A stretch of DNA of 34,118 nucleotides from Treponema sp. (GTDB taxonomy: Bacteria; Spirochaetota; Spirochaetia; Treponematales; Breznakiellaceae): contig WQXG01000034.1 in assembly GCA_009784975.1 (NCBI GenBank), forward strand, positions 1 through 34,118, in the 5' to 3' direction. The position numbers were made by a program, and so were the translations under genes. This document shows, piece by piece, positions 7,149 to 15,338 of this stretch (position 1 is its first letter; every line of letters starts with the position of its first letter). The notes under the pieces are model-generated. The model was not told the DNA's origin. It saw only the letters and a list, made by a program, of their open reading frames with translations, and searched no databases.

Positions 7149-8000
7149 TCAGCCGAATTTGGCTACCTGATTTATTAAAGTACCCAATGTCGATTCTTCG
7201 GACTGGATCACTTTTTGATTTGCTTCATAAGCGCGGTTTACTTCGATCATCTGTACCATTTCTATTACAGGATCAACATTGGAACTTTCAAGAAACCCCT
7301 GTATTACTTTGGGACGGTCGTAAACGCTCATTAACATTGCGGGACCTGATGTCTGGCTTTCGCGGTAAAGGCTTGTTCCCTGTTTTTCAAGATACCGATC
7401 TATTTCAAACTCTACGATTTTAAGCGTATCAAGCAAAATTGTATCTTCCCAAAGATTGGCTTCTCTTCCTACCATACGTTCTGGATCATCCTGATACGCG
7501 GCGTTTATCCACACCCTGCCCTCTGAATCAACTTTAAAATTATTTTCTTTAATGCTGATAAGGCCGTTTTCGCCAAGCACGGGATAACCGTCTTTTGTTA
7601 CAAGAAAACCTTCCTTTCCAAGTACAAACGATCCGTTTCTTGTATATCTTTCGCCGTAAGGAGTGGAAACTGCAAAGAAACCTTTGCCTTCAAGCATAAG
7701 ATCAAAATCATTTAAAGTTTCTCTGGGAGCGCCCTGATTAAAATTGGTAAATAATTCGTTTAATTCAACGCCTGTACCAAGCTTTCCTATAATGGGTGAA
7801 TAATCCGCGGAACCAAATGGCTGTAAATAAACCCCGTTATCATTTGTCCGTCTAAGAAGCATTTCCGGGAAAGCTTTAAATGACGTTACATCTTTTTTGT
7901 AACCTTCCGTGGAGACATTTGCCAAATTGTTCGATACTGCGTCAAGCCGCCACTGCTGCGCCCTCATACCGCTGGCGCCTGTATACCATCCTCTGATCAT
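7149..8000 (-). CDS. flgF: Flagellar proximal rod protein FlgF (FlgG-like)
   Basis: 283 residues. N-terminal MIRGWYTGASGMRAQQWRLD and SNNLANVSTEGYKKD; central LMLEGKGFFAVSTPYGERYT then RNGSFVLGKEGFLVTKDGYP; C-terminal VDPVIEMVQMIEVNRAYEAN and ESTLGTLINQV. Paralogue of the next gene. The first gene of a flgF-flgG pair is FlgF by convention, although some spirochaete annotations call both FlgG. It should form part of the rod of the periplasmic flagellum. The ATG lies only 6 bases after a GCCGATAA box, so its mRNA may have almost no leader. Confidence 0.9.
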   Translation of the reverse strand: MIRGWYTGASGMRAQQWRLDAVSNNLANVSTEGYKKDVTSFKAFPEMLLRRTNDNGVYLQPFGSADYSPIIGKLGTGVELNELFTNFNQGAPRETLNDFDLMLEGKGFFAVSTPYGERYTRNGSFVLGKEGFLVTKDGYPVLGENGLISIKENNFKVDSEGRVWINAAYQDDPERMVGREANLWEDTILLDTLKIVEFEIDRYLEKQGTSLYRESQTSGPAMLMSVYDRPKVIQGFLESSNVDPVIEMVQMIEVNRAYEANQKVIQSEESTLGTLINQVAKFG

Positions 8001-8006
8001 ACCTTA

Positions 8007-8030
8007 TTATCGGCATAATTTAAGTTGATT
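8007..8030 (-). promoter_or_regulatory. Sigma-28-like box before flgF
   Basis: An exact GCCGATAA (8014-8007, minus strand), the flagellar sigma -10 consensus, with TAAG 16 bases upstream in place of TAAA. It fits the WhiG/FliA factor encoded at 20261-21070. It is unusually close to the flgF ATG, and the same octamer also occurs by chance in coding DNA of this window, so the call is tentative. Confidence 0.4.
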
Positions 8031-8031
8031 C

Positions 8032-8946
8032 TTAAGGGCTCGGGATAACCTTATTACGGCCTGCGTCTTTTGCCATATATAGCGCTTTATCGGCATTTAA
8101 TATAAAAGTATCTATTTTGTCATCTTTGCCGGGCACCATGGAATTAACGCCTATGCTGATTGTCATTGATATTTCTGAATATTTATCGGGCTCACAGGTG
8201 CATGGAATCTGCGTTTTTTCTACGGCGGCGCGTATATTTTCCGCTACTTCAAGAGCGCCTTCCAAACGGGTATTCGGCAGAAGGACGACAAATTCTTCGC
8301 CGCCCCAGCGGGCTGCAAAATCAGCCGGCCGCCTTAAAGCCCTTATAAAAACCCCGGCAAGCGTCTTTAAAACAACATCCCCCTGCTGGTGCCCGTAGGT
8401 ATCATTAACTATCTTGAATTTATCCAAATCCATCATTAAAAGGCTGATGGGCAGATGTTCCCTTACCGCCTGTTTCCATTCCAGGCTGATACGGTTGTCA
8501 AAACTGCGCCTGTTTGGGATATGGGTGAGCTCATCTATCATACTGAGGTGTTCAATCATGCGAAGCTGATTTATTATCTGGATTTGATTGCGAACCCTCA
8601 ATTTTACCACACTGGCGCTGAAGGGTTTTGTTATATAATCCGCGGCATCAAGAGCAAGTCCTTTTTCTTCATCTTCCTTGCTGTCAAGACCTGTTATAAA
8701 AATCACGGGGGTTTTGCGTATTTCGTCTGTTTGTTTAATCGCGGAAAGCGTCTGGTATCCGTCCATTTCCGGCATCAGAATATCCAATAGAATCAGATCC
8801 GGAAGTAATTCCTTTGCTTTTTCTATCGCGTTTATTCCGTTTACTGCCGTGTAAATAATATAATCTCCACCCAAAATGTGCGTTAAAACTTTAAGATTCG
8901 TATTTTCGTCATCAACGATTAACAGGGTGTTTTTCTTTTGTTTCAT
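8032..8946 (-). CDS. Response regulator with diguanylate cyclase (GGDEF) output
   Basis: 304 residues from the ATG at 8946 (MKQKKNTLLIVDDE). REC domain ~5-125 with acidic pocket LLIVDDE, phospho-acceptor Asp in LILLDILMPEMDG, Thr in FITG and Lys in ITKPF. A short linker leads to GGDEF domain ~135-300: DELTHIPNRRSFDN, MDLDKFKIVNDTYGHQQGD, active site RWGGEEF. An inhibitory RxxD site (RPAD) lies exactly 5 residues before GGEEF, so product feedback by c-di-GMP is expected. This is the PleD/WspR style of enzyme: phosphorylation drives dimerisation and c-di-GMP synthesis. No histidine kinase is adjacent. Longer starts up to 9006 would overlap the divergent promoter and were not chosen. Confidence 0.92.
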   Translation of the reverse strand: MKQKKNTLLIVDDENTNLKVLTHILGGDYIIYTAVNGINAIEKAKELLPDLILLDILMPEMDGYQTLSAIKQTDEIRKTPVIFITGLDSKEDEEKGLALDAADYITKPFSASVVKLRVRNQIQIINQLRMIEHLSMIDELTHIPNRRSFDNRISLEWKQAVREHLPISLLMMDLDKFKIVNDTYGHQQGDVVLKTLAGVFIRALRRPADFAARWGGEEFVVLLPNTRLEGALEVAENIRAAVEKTQIPCTCEPDKYSEISMTISIGVNSMVPGKDDKIDTFILNADKALYMAKDAGRNKVIPSP

Positions 8947-8959
8947 AATCTTAACCTTA

Positions 8960-8987
8960 ATTGTAGCATTGTTATTGAGTTTTGCAA
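8960..8987 (-). promoter_or_regulatory. Promoter of the GGDEF gene
   Basis: TTGCAA, 16-base spacer, TACAAT on the minus strand, about 14 bases before the ATG. It overlaps the divergent gpmI promoter. Confidence 0.5.
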
Positions 8988-9003
8988 AGGTCTTTGTTAT
9001 AAT
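8975..9003 (+). promoter_or_regulatory. Promoter of gpmI
   Basis: TTGAGT, 17-base spacer and a perfect TATAAT. Expected initiation at about 9010 fits translation from the ATG at 9024 rather than 9012. Confidence 0.6.
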
Positions 9004-9023
9004 CACAAAATATGGAGAATAAT

Positions 9024-10649
9024 ATGAATGCTCTTAAAAAAAATCCCGCCTGGAAGGGACGGAAAGGACCTGTTGTTTTGGTCATTATGGACGGTGTGGG
9101 ATACGGTAAATATAAAGAAGGCGATGCTGTTTCTGATTCAAAAATGTATAATTTAACTGCCTTAACGGAAAAAAGCCCGCATACAAGGCTAAAAGCGCAC
9201 GGAACCGCCGTCGGCTTGCCCTCCGATGAAGATATGGGTAACAGCGAGGTCGGCCATAATGCCATGGGCTGCGGACGGGTTTTTAATCAGGGGGCGGCTC
9301 TTGTTTCCAAATCCATAGAAAAAGGCGCCATGTTCGAAGGCGCAGCCTGGAAAGAGATCGTAAAAACTACAGGTACCCTGCACTTTATCGGGCTCTTTTC
9401 TGACGGCAATGTTCACAGTCATCTTGATCACCTTAAAGCAATGATTATTCAGGCAAAAAAAGAAGGTGTTAAATGCGTGCGTATCCATATACTTTTTGAC
9501 GGACGCGATGTAGGGGAAACAAGCGCCCTTGAATACCTTGATCCTTTTGAGGGCTTTCTAAAAGATCAAAATTTTGACGCGAAAATCGCTTCCGGCGGCG
9601 GGCGGATGTGGATAACAATGGATCGTTACGGCGCGGACTGGGCGATGGTAGATCGCGGCTGGCAAACTCATGTATTGGGCAGTGTCCGCCAATTCGGCTC
9701 GGCGCGGGAGGCGGTGGAAACTTACCGCAGGGAAATACCCGGTATTATTGATCAGGATTTAAAAGAATTTGTGGTGGCAAAGGACGGGAAACCAATCGGT
9801 ACTATCGAAGACGGCGACTCTGTCGTTTACTTCAATTTCCGCGGAGATCGCGCATTGGAAATAACAGCAGCCTTTGAAGAAGAAAAGTTCGATAAATTTG
9901 ACAGGAAACGCCGCCCCAAAGTTTGCTATGCAGGCATGATGGAATACGACGGCGATCTTCATGTTCCAAAACGTTACCTTGTCAGCCCTCCTTCGATTGA
10001 CCGCACAATGGGCGAATATCTTGCGGCAACCGGCGTAAGAACACTTGCTATTTCCGAAACCCAAAAATACGGGCACGTTACCTATTTTTTCAACGGCAAC
10101 CGTACCGGCAAATTCAACGAAAAACTCGAAGACTATGTAGAAATAAAAAGCGATGTAATCCCCTTTGAACAGCGTCCCTGGATGAAATGCGCGGAAATTA
10201 CAGATCAGGTAATTGCCGCGATAGGCTCTGGTAAATATGATTTTATCCGCCTTAATTACCCCAACGGCGACATGGTAGGACATACCGGCATTTATCAGGC
10301 GGTTGTCTGCTCAATGGAAGCGATGGATATTCAGTTAGGCAGGTTAAGAAAAGCGGTAAATGAAGCGGGAGCCGTAATGGTGCTCACTGCGGATCACGGT
10401 AACAGCGACGACATGTTTGAACATGAAAAAAAATCAGGGGCAGTAAGCCTTAAGGAAGACGGAACGCCGAAAGCAAAAACAAGCCATAGCCTGAACCCTG
10501 TTCCCTGCATAATATACGATCCTGAGAGCAAGGGCGAATACACCGAAGTTAATGAAGGGCTGGGAATAAGTTCCATCGCGGCAACATGTATTCAATTACT
10601 GGGTTTTATTCCGCCGGATGATTACGACAAGTCTGTGTTAAAGATGTAA
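9024..10649 (+). CDS. gpmI: 2,3-bisphosphoglycerate-independent phosphoglycerate mutase
   Basis: 541 residues, typical for the Mn-dependent alkaline-phosphatase superfamily enzyme that interconverts 3- and 2-phosphoglycerate in glycolysis. Visible motifs: metal Asp in VIMDGVGYG (~D23), catalytic Ser in DEDMGNSEVGHNAMG (~S74), substrate site FDGRDVGETSA, DRYGADWAMVDRGW, SETQKYGHVTYFFNG, and the second metal site TADHGNSDDM plus the later TSHSLNPVP. Start 9024 is chosen because GGAG (9014-9017) sits 6 bases upstream and because the promoter would begin transcription at ~9010; an ATG at 9012 gives four extra residues. The gene stands alone, facing away from the GGDEF gene. Confidence 0.95.
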   Translation: MNALKKNPAWKGRKGPVVLVIMDGVGYGKYKEGDAVSDSKMYNLTALTEKSPHTRLKAHGTAVGLPSDEDMGNSEVGHNAMGCGRVFNQGAALVSKSIEKGAMFEGAAWKEIVKTTGTLHFIGLFSDGNVHSHLDHLKAMIIQAKKEGVKCVRIHILFDGRDVGETSALEYLDPFEGFLKDQNFDAKIASGGGRMWITMDRYGADWAMVDRGWQTHVLGSVRQFGSAREAVETYRREIPGIIDQDLKEFVVAKDGKPIGTIEDGDSVVYFNFRGDRALEITAAFEEEKFDKFDRKRRPKVCYAGMMEYDGDLHVPKRYLVSPPSIDRTMGEYLAATGVRTLAISETQKYGHVTYFFNGNRTGKFNEKLEDYVEIKSDVIPFEQRPWMKCAEITDQVIAAIGSGKYDFIRLNYPNGDMVGHTGIYQAVVCSMEAMDIQLGRLRKAVNEAGAVMVLTADHGNSDDMFEHEKKSGAVSLKEDGTPKAKTSHSLNPVPCIIYDPESKGEYTEVNEGLGISSIAATCIQLLGFIPPDDYDKSVLKM

Positions 10650-10652
10650 ATA

Positions 10653-10727
10653 TCGGGCAACCCGGATTTGAACCGGGGACCCCAAGTCCCCCAGACTTGT
10701 ACGCTAAACCAACTGCGCTATTGCCCG
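10653..10727 (-). tRNA. tRNA-Pro (GGG)
   Basis: 75 nt. Acceptor CGGGCAA/TTGCCCG, D-stem GCGC/GCGT with AGTTGG loop, anticodon stem CAAGT/ACTTG, loop CTGGGGG giving anticodon GGG (positions 34-36) with G37, T-stem CCCGG/CCGGG with canonical loop TTCAAAT, discriminator A. CCA is not encoded. It is transcribed towards the 3' end of gpmI. Confidence 0.95.
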
Positions 10728-10735
10728 ATTTTGAA

Positions 10736-10764
10736 ACACTAACAAAAGCTTAAAGTTTTGTCAA
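10736..10764 (-). promoter_or_regulatory. Promoter of tRNA-Pro
   Basis: Perfect TTGACA, 17-base spacer and TAGTGT on the minus strand, ending 8 bases before the tRNA 5' end. It lies directly after the stop codon of the 10767-12005 gene. Confidence 0.6.
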
Positions 10765-10766
10765 TG

Positions 10767-12005
10767 CTAAGGTCTTTCTATCACGGGTTCATGGCGCGGA
10801 TTGCGCAATTGCGAAACAGCGCGGCTGTGCCATTCGCCTGCCTGCGGCTGAGAAGCAAGGAAAGTCCATAAATACCGGGAAACAGATTCACTGTCATTCC
10901 TGTAAAGACTTGCCGCTAAATAATAAACGGTTTTATAATACTCAACTTCCTGTACAAATGATAAAAGAAGCGCGTTTTTATTTATCTCCTGCGCCAAAGC
11001 TGCAAGGGTTGTAAAAGTAAAATCAAATTGACGGCGTCTTACTTCTTCGATAATTATCGTATTTTGAATAAGGAATGCAAACATTAAATGCGGCTGAGCG
11101 GACGGGCGGCCGGAAACAACATAATAAAAACCCAAAAGCCTGTGCGCCTGTTCTACCGCTATATTGTTATATCTGTACATTTCCAGAAAACGTTCTATCC
11201 CGTCAGCTCCCAGCATCCTTGTCATACCTGTTCTTGCAAATGATGCAGAAGAGCTAGCGTAGGAAACTTCGGCTCTGGTTGAGTTTGACCATAGCGTATC
11301 TAAATCGGAAATAATCGCAAGCAAAACCCTTTCCATCTCATTATATTCCTGCCTGGCTCTTAGAACACTTGCTATTTTATACTGTAATGCAGTGCCGAAA
11401 CCCGCGTCCCGCACCGGGTCATTTTCCAGCATGGAAAAAGCTCTGCGATACTGAGACAATGCAAGAGGCAGCTCGCCTTCGACACGGTAAACTTCGCCTA
11501 TCCAGTATTCGGCTTCTGAATAATTTTTTAGTTTATCAAAAGCCCCTAGAGCCGCCGTCACCGAATTGTTAAAACTTGCCTTTGGTATACGATAGAACAA
11601 TTCTTCCAGCGCGGCAGAAGCGGCAGTAAAAAGGCGATCGTAGGAATAGCGTTCTACCCTGTCAAGGGAATCACCTAAACGGCGCACTTCGCCCATTGAT
11701 AAAAAAGTAATTAAATCACGTTCAAGCTGTTCATACATAACACGCCTGTCGCGGCGGGCATCTTCAAAAAGCATTAAAGCAGCGCCAAAATCTCCTGCCC
11801 TGAATTTCTGCTTCCCCTGCTCCAGAGAAAGCCACCACGGCTGTACAGACTGCTGCGCAAAAACAGAAACCGACAAAAACAAAAACAAAACAAATAAATG
11901 AACCGCAAACCACACCCCTCTTCCTTTGTTCGTGTGGTTCGTGGTGAAAAAATTCTTATTCGTATCGTTCGTGTGGTTCGTGGTAAAAAATAATTTATTT
12001 ATCAT
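10767..12005 (-). CDS. Exported helical-repeat (TPR-like) protein with repeat-coded N-terminus
   Basis: 412 residues. The hydrophobic stretch VWFAVHLFVLFLFLSVSVFA then QQ (about 31-51) is a signal peptide, so the protein is exported, probably periplasmic. The rest is helical with TPR-like pairs (GKQKFRAGDFGAALMLFEDA, SEAEYWIGEVYRVEGELPLA, LGFYYVVSGRP). No exact family is recognised. The ATG at 12005 overlaps the TGA of ispG (ATGA), supporting this start and coupled translation. The first ~29 residues (FFTTNHTNDTNKNFFTTNHTN) are encoded by two copies of a 17-base repeat and are not expected to be functional; they make an odd, long n-region for the signal peptide. Confidence 0.7.
   Translation of the reverse strand: MINKLFFTTNHTNDTNKNFFTTNHTNKGRGVWFAVHLFVLFLFLSVSVFAQQSVQPWWLSLEQGKQKFRAGDFGAALMLFEDARRDRRVMYEQLERDLITFLSMGEVRRLGDSLDRVERYSYDRLFTAASAALEELFYRIPKASFNNSVTAALGAFDKLKNYSEAEYWIGEVYRVEGELPLALSQYRRAFSMLENDPVRDAGFGTALQYKIASVLRARQEYNEMERVLLAIISDLDTLWSNSTRAEVSYASSSASFARTGMTRMLGADGIERFLEMYRYNNIAVEQAHRLLGFYYVVSGRPSAQPHLMFAFLIQNTIIIEEVRRRQFDFTFTTLAALAQEINKNALLLSFVQEVEYYKTVYYLAASLYRNDSESVSRYLWTFLASQPQAGEWHSRAVSQLRNPRHEPVIERP
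11929..11984. repeat. Two copies of a 17-base repeat inside a gene start
   Basis: TTCGTGTGGTTCGTGGT occurs at 11929-11945 and again exactly at 11968-11984, 39 bases (13 codons) apart, so both are read in the same frame. It is translated as TTNHTN in the protein at 10767-12005. From memory, this unit is widespread as intergenic repetitive DNA in unrelated bacteria. Confidence 0.85.
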
Positions 12006-13087
12006 AGTAAATTTAATTCCTCTTCAAACACAGAATCGGCATACCGGGGAGTCGTGGTTTTTATAATTTTGCCGTGCTTAAAAATCAATACTTTGTCTCC
12101 TGCGCCGGTAATTCCGATATCGGCATGTTTCGCTTCCCCGGGACCGTTTACTTCGCAGCCCATAATGGCTACAGTAATATCCTTATCCAGGGCATAAAGT
12201 CTTGATAACCAGCGGTCTGTAAAACCGTGTGTATCAAAACCGTATCTGCCGCAGCGGGGGCAGGAAATAATGTTCACTCCCCTGCTTTTTTTTCCGGCTA
12301 ATTCATTTGCAGCCCTTAAAATCTCTCTGGCTGCAATTACCTCATTTTCCATGGTATCCGAAAGGGACACCCTGATAGTATCTCCGATACCTTCCATTAA
12401 AAGGGGAACAAGAGCCGCTGTGCTTCTTGAAACCCCGCTAATTAAAGGACCTGCCTCTGTAACCCCAATATGCAGGGGAACATCGGTACATCCTCTAAGG
12501 ATTCGGTTTGCTGTTATATTATCGGCAATTCCGCTCGCTTTCATTGATACCAGATAATTATCAAACCCAAATTCTTTAAAAACAGCCATTTCAGCCTGTG
12601 CCGCCTGCACAAGGGCATTTGCTATATCTTCATTATTTTTACCACGAACCAACAAGGAGGGGGGCAGGCTGCCGGCGTTTATTCCTATCCTGATGGGGAT
12701 ATTTCGGGCAGAGGCTTTTTCAAGGACGGCTTTTACCTTGTCTTTGCTCCCAATATTGCCGGGATTTAGCCTGATTTTTGCTATCGGGAAGTCCATGCAG
12801 CGAAGGGCGATTTTATGGTCAAAATGAATATCTGCGCAAAGGGGCATACTTGCCTTTTGAGCAAGTTTTCCCAACACTTCGGCAGACTGGATGTCGGGGA
12901 CAGCAAACCGAAGTAAACCGCACCCCATAGCCTCAAGCCGCTTTATCCTTTCCGCGGCAGCGTCCAAATCCCATGAGGAGGCCCCAAAGCTGTCTTTCCA
13001 CATAGTCTGAATAACCACAGGCTGCCCCGCGCCAATCAATACAGCGCGAACATGGGAAAACCCGCCTATTTTTACAACTCTTGACAT
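12002..13087 (-). CDS. ispG: 4-hydroxy-3-methylbut-2-en-1-yl diphosphate synthase
   Basis: 361 residues. IspG (GcpE) converts MEcPP to HMBPP in the non-mevalonate isoprenoid pathway using a [4Fe-4S] cluster. TIM-barrel part: VVKIGGFSHVRAVLIGAGQP, PLCADIHFDHKIAL, KIRLNPGNIG, IRIGINAGSL, LHIGVTEAGP. The cluster-binding Cys lie in ISCPRCGRYGFD and MGCEVNGPGEAKHADIGITG. Start at 13087 (MSRVVKIGG) is set by homology and an AGG site 7 bases upstream; the open frame extends to 13330, but that part overlaps the divergent AMMECR1 gene and carries no family sequence. The downstream exported protein overlaps its stop codon. Confidence 0.95.
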   Translation of the reverse strand: MSRVVKIGGFSHVRAVLIGAGQPVVIQTMWKDSFGASSWDLDAAAERIKRLEAMGCGLLRFAVPDIQSAEVLGKLAQKASMPLCADIHFDHKIALRCMDFPIAKIRLNPGNIGSKDKVKAVLEKASARNIPIRIGINAGSLPPSLLVRGKNNEDIANALVQAAQAEMAVFKEFGFDNYLVSMKASGIADNITANRILRGCTDVPLHIGVTEAGPLISGVSRSTAALVPLLMEGIGDTIRVSLSDTMENEVIAAREILRAANELAGKKSRGVNIISCPRCGRYGFDTHGFTDRWLSRLYALDKDITVAIMGCEVNGPGEAKHADIGITGAGDKVLIFKHGKIIKTTTPRYADSVFEEELNLL

Positions 13088-13134
13088 TTTCAACCTGTTT
13101 AAAAAATATATAGCGCAAAATAGCCTGATGGTAG

Positions 13135-13140
13135 TATAAT
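13135..13140 (+). promoter_or_regulatory. -10 box directly before the AMMECR1 gene
   Basis: A perfect TATAAT 8 bases before the ATG at 13149. The -35 region (AGCGCA at a 17-base spacing) is poor. Initiation would fall at 13147-13149. Confidence 0.4.
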
Positions 13141-13148
13141 TTATTATT

Positions 13149-13703
13149 ATGGAATTTACCATTGAGGCAGAAGAAAAGACAGTCCTCCTTACCCAGGCAC
13201 GGGAAGCGATAACTGCGGAACTGGAAAAACGAAAGCCGGTCTTTTCGCAAATACAGGGTAACTCAAACCTGAAAACGCCATGCGGCGCTTTTGTATCGCT
13301 GCATAAGCAAAAAAACCTGCGCGGATGCATCGGCAGAATGACAGCAAACCTTCCCCTTATTGAAACAGTCCGTATAATGGCAAAAGAAGCCGCTTTCGGT
13401 GACCCCCGGTTTCCCCCGTTAAAAAAAGAAGAACTTGATCTTTGTCACATAGAAATATCAGCCATCTCCCCTATGGCCCCTTGCCCCGATCCGCAGCAGG
13501 TAAAGGTCGGAGTACACGGTCTGTATTTAATGTGTAATGGAAGATCCGGAGTTCTTCTTCCGCAGGTTCCTGTGGAGCAGGGCTGGAATCTTAATGAATA
13601 TCTTGATTATATATGTATAAAAGCAGGTCTTACGCCCGGCTCATATAATTTACCGGGCGCGCAGCTTTTTACTTTTACAGCTATTGTTTTTGGGGAGGAA
13701 TGA
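13149..13703 (+). CDS. AMMECR1-family protein (AmmeMemoRadiSam system protein A)
   Basis: 184 residues, full length for the AMMECR1 domain: GAFVSLHKQKNLRGCIGRM with the signature LRGCIG, then MAKEAAFGDPRFPPLKKEEL, IEISAISPMAP, GVHGLYLMCNGRSGVLLPQV and YNLPGAQLFTFTAIVF. In many bacteria this protein accompanies a MEMO-like protein and a radical SAM enzyme; neither partner is in this window and the reaction is not established. No Shine-Dalgarno precedes the ATG, but TATAAT ends 8 bases before it, so a leaderless mRNA is possible. It is followed after 10 bases by murE and is probably co-transcribed with it. Confidence 0.88.
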   Translation: MEFTIEAEEKTVLLTQAREAITAELEKRKPVFSQIQGNSNLKTPCGAFVSLHKQKNLRGCIGRMTANLPLIETVRIMAKEAAFGDPRFPPLKKEELDLCHIEISAISPMAPCPDPQQVKVGVHGLYLMCNGRSGVLLPQVPVEQGWNLNEYLDYICIKAGLTPGSYNLPGAQLFTFTAIVFGEE

Positions 13704-13713
13704 GAAACTTGCC

Positions 13714-15282
13714 ATGATGCAGCATCGAACCAGGATTTTATCGGAATTTTTTACAGCAGAGACAGCCGAAAAAGCGGTGTTTATCTCCAGGGACGGAACG
13801 GGCGATCCGCTGATTACGGGGCTTGAATATGACTCGCGTAATGTAAAACAGGGAAACCTTTTTTTTGCCCTGCCCGGTCTTCATACAGACGGCAGCCTCT
13901 ATATAAACGATGCCATTAAAAACGGCGCTTTGGCAATCGTACATGAAAATGATTCTGTTGTAAACAACAACAGTGATATTGTCTTTATAAAAGTTAAAAA
14001 CGCGCGTTTTGCAATGTCTCCCATCTGTGCTTCTTTTTATAATTTTCCTTCCAGACAATTACTTGTAACAGGGGTAACCGGAACAGAAGGCAAAAGCACA
14101 ACTGTTTACCTGATATGGCAGCTTTTAACCATGCTGGGAAAAAAAACAGGATTTTTCTCCACCGTACAGCATTGTCTGGGCGGCGATGTACAATGGAACA
14201 GCGAGCATCAAACTACTCCGGAGGCTCCGGTTGTTCAAAGACTGCTTTCTCAAATGGCAGATAACGGATGTGAATACGCTGTCCTTGAAGCCAGCTCTCA
14301 CGGGCTTTCCGCAAAAACCAACCGCCTGGGCGACGTGGATTTCTGCTGCGGAGTCCTTACCAATATTACCCATGAACATCTTGAATTCCACGGAACATGG
14401 GAACAGTACAGGGATGATAAAGCAAACCTGTTCCGCGCCGTAAGCAATTATCTGCCCCCCGCAGATTCTTCATTTTCACAGCCTTTTGGAGTAGCCAATG
14501 CAGACGATAAAAGTTCCAGATACTTTTCCAAACTTTTGCAGCACAAAACTTTTACATTCAGCCCCGGAGGAAGAGACGGAGATATTATCCTTGAGGCAAT
14601 AGAAAGCTGCGCATGGGGCAACTGGTACTCGGTGTTTATTCCGGAATTAAATGAGCACATTGAATTAAGAGACAAGCTTCCCGGCTCTTTTAATTCTGCC
14701 AATGTATTGGCGGCGCTCCTTGCGGTTTCCGGTTTGTTAACATTGCCGCTGCGGGATATTGCCCCGTTAGTAAAAAGACTAAAACCCGTTAAAGGCAGAA
14801 TGAACTCCATAGAAAAGGGGCAGCCCTTTGAAGTTGTAGTGGATTATGCGCATACTCCTTCGTCTTTTCAGACGATCTTTCCGCCGCTGCACTTTAGAAT
14901 TAAAAAAGCAGGCGGAAGGGTTATAAGCCTTTTTGGTTCTGCCGGAGAGCGCGACACTCAAAAACGCGCTGAGCAGGGAAAAATTGCTTCTAAATATTCG
15001 GATATAATAGTATTAACAGACGAAGACCCGCGCGGCGAAGAGCCAATGTCAATTCTGGAAGAAATAGCAGCCGGTGTCCGTAAAAATTTTATTCACGGCG
15101 AAAATCTTTTTTTAATACCTGACAGGCCTTTGGCAATTCGCAAAGCTTTCAGTCTTGCCCAAAAAGGCGACATTGTTATTCTTTTGGGCAAGGGGCACGA
15201 AAACTCGATAATCTATGCAAATCATTCCATGCCTTACGATGAAATCAGCGAGGCGAAAAAGGTGCTAAAAGAGTTGTTTTAA
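13714..15282 (+). CDS. murE: UDP-N-acetylmuramoyl-L-alanyl-D-glutamate ligase (MurE)
   Basis: 522 residues. Mur ligase that adds the third amino acid to the peptidoglycan stem peptide in the cytoplasm, with ATP. N-terminal UDP-binding domain (GLEYDSRNVKQGNLFFALPG); ATP loop TGVTGTEGKSTT (~119-130); substrate His/Asp region TNITHEHLEFHGTWEQYRDD with the Lys-containing KANLF; C-terminal domain VVDYAHTPSSF, LFGSAGERDTQKRAEQGKIA, TDEDPRGEEP, LLGKGHE. The specificity motif is EDPR where meso-DAP enzymes usually have DNPR; treponemes are known to use ornithine, so the amino acid added cannot be settled here. The ATG at 13714 is chosen; GGGGAGG is 15 bases upstream, which is long, and TTG at 13684 would add ten residues overlapping the preceding gene. 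Confidence 0.93.
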   Translation: MMQHRTRILSEFFTAETAEKAVFISRDGTGDPLITGLEYDSRNVKQGNLFFALPGLHTDGSLYINDAIKNGALAIVHENDSVVNNNSDIVFIKVKNARFAMSPICASFYNFPSRQLLVTGVTGTEGKSTTVYLIWQLLTMLGKKTGFFSTVQHCLGGDVQWNSEHQTTPEAPVVQRLLSQMADNGCEYAVLEASSHGLSAKTNRLGDVDFCCGVLTNITHEHLEFHGTWEQYRDDKANLFRAVSNYLPPADSSFSQPFGVANADDKSSRYFSKLLQHKTFTFSPGGRDGDIILEAIESCAWGNWYSVFIPELNEHIELRDKLPGSFNSANVLAALLAVSGLLTLPLRDIAPLVKRLKPVKGRMNSIEKGQPFEVVVDYAHTPSSFQTIFPPLHFRIKKAGGRVISLFGSAGERDTQKRAEQGKIASKYSDIIVLTDEDPRGEEPMSILEEIAAGVRKNFIHGENLFLIPDRPLAIRKAFSLAQKGDIVILLGKGHENSIIYANHSMPYDEISEAKKVLKELF

Positions 15283-15293
15283 CAGACCAAAAA

Positions 15294-15330
15294 AAAACTA
15301 CCCAATCTTTTAAAGATTTTGGATAGTTTT
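15294..15330. terminator. Bidirectional terminator between murE and tRNA-Asn
   Basis: AAAACTA..CCAA.TCTTT pairs with AAAGA.TTGG..TAGTTTT around a short loop, with A-runs on the left and T-runs on the right. It suits the end of murE (plus) and of tRNA-Asn (minus). Confidence 0.7.
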
Positions 15331-15338
15331 AAAATTTA

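Noticed and set aside
9759..10283. 174-residue open frame antisense to gpmI
   Set aside because: It lies opposite a full, well-conserved enzyme gene, has no family resemblance and mirrors codon bias of the sense strand.
12933..13250. Minus-strand 105-residue frame over the start of ispG
   Set aside because: Out of frame with ispG and overlapping the divergent AMMECR1 gene; no recognisable protein features.
13088..13330. Longer ispG with 81 extra residues
   Set aside because: The added part overlaps the AMMECR1 gene on the other strand and has no IspG similarity; the ATG at 13087 fits the family start.
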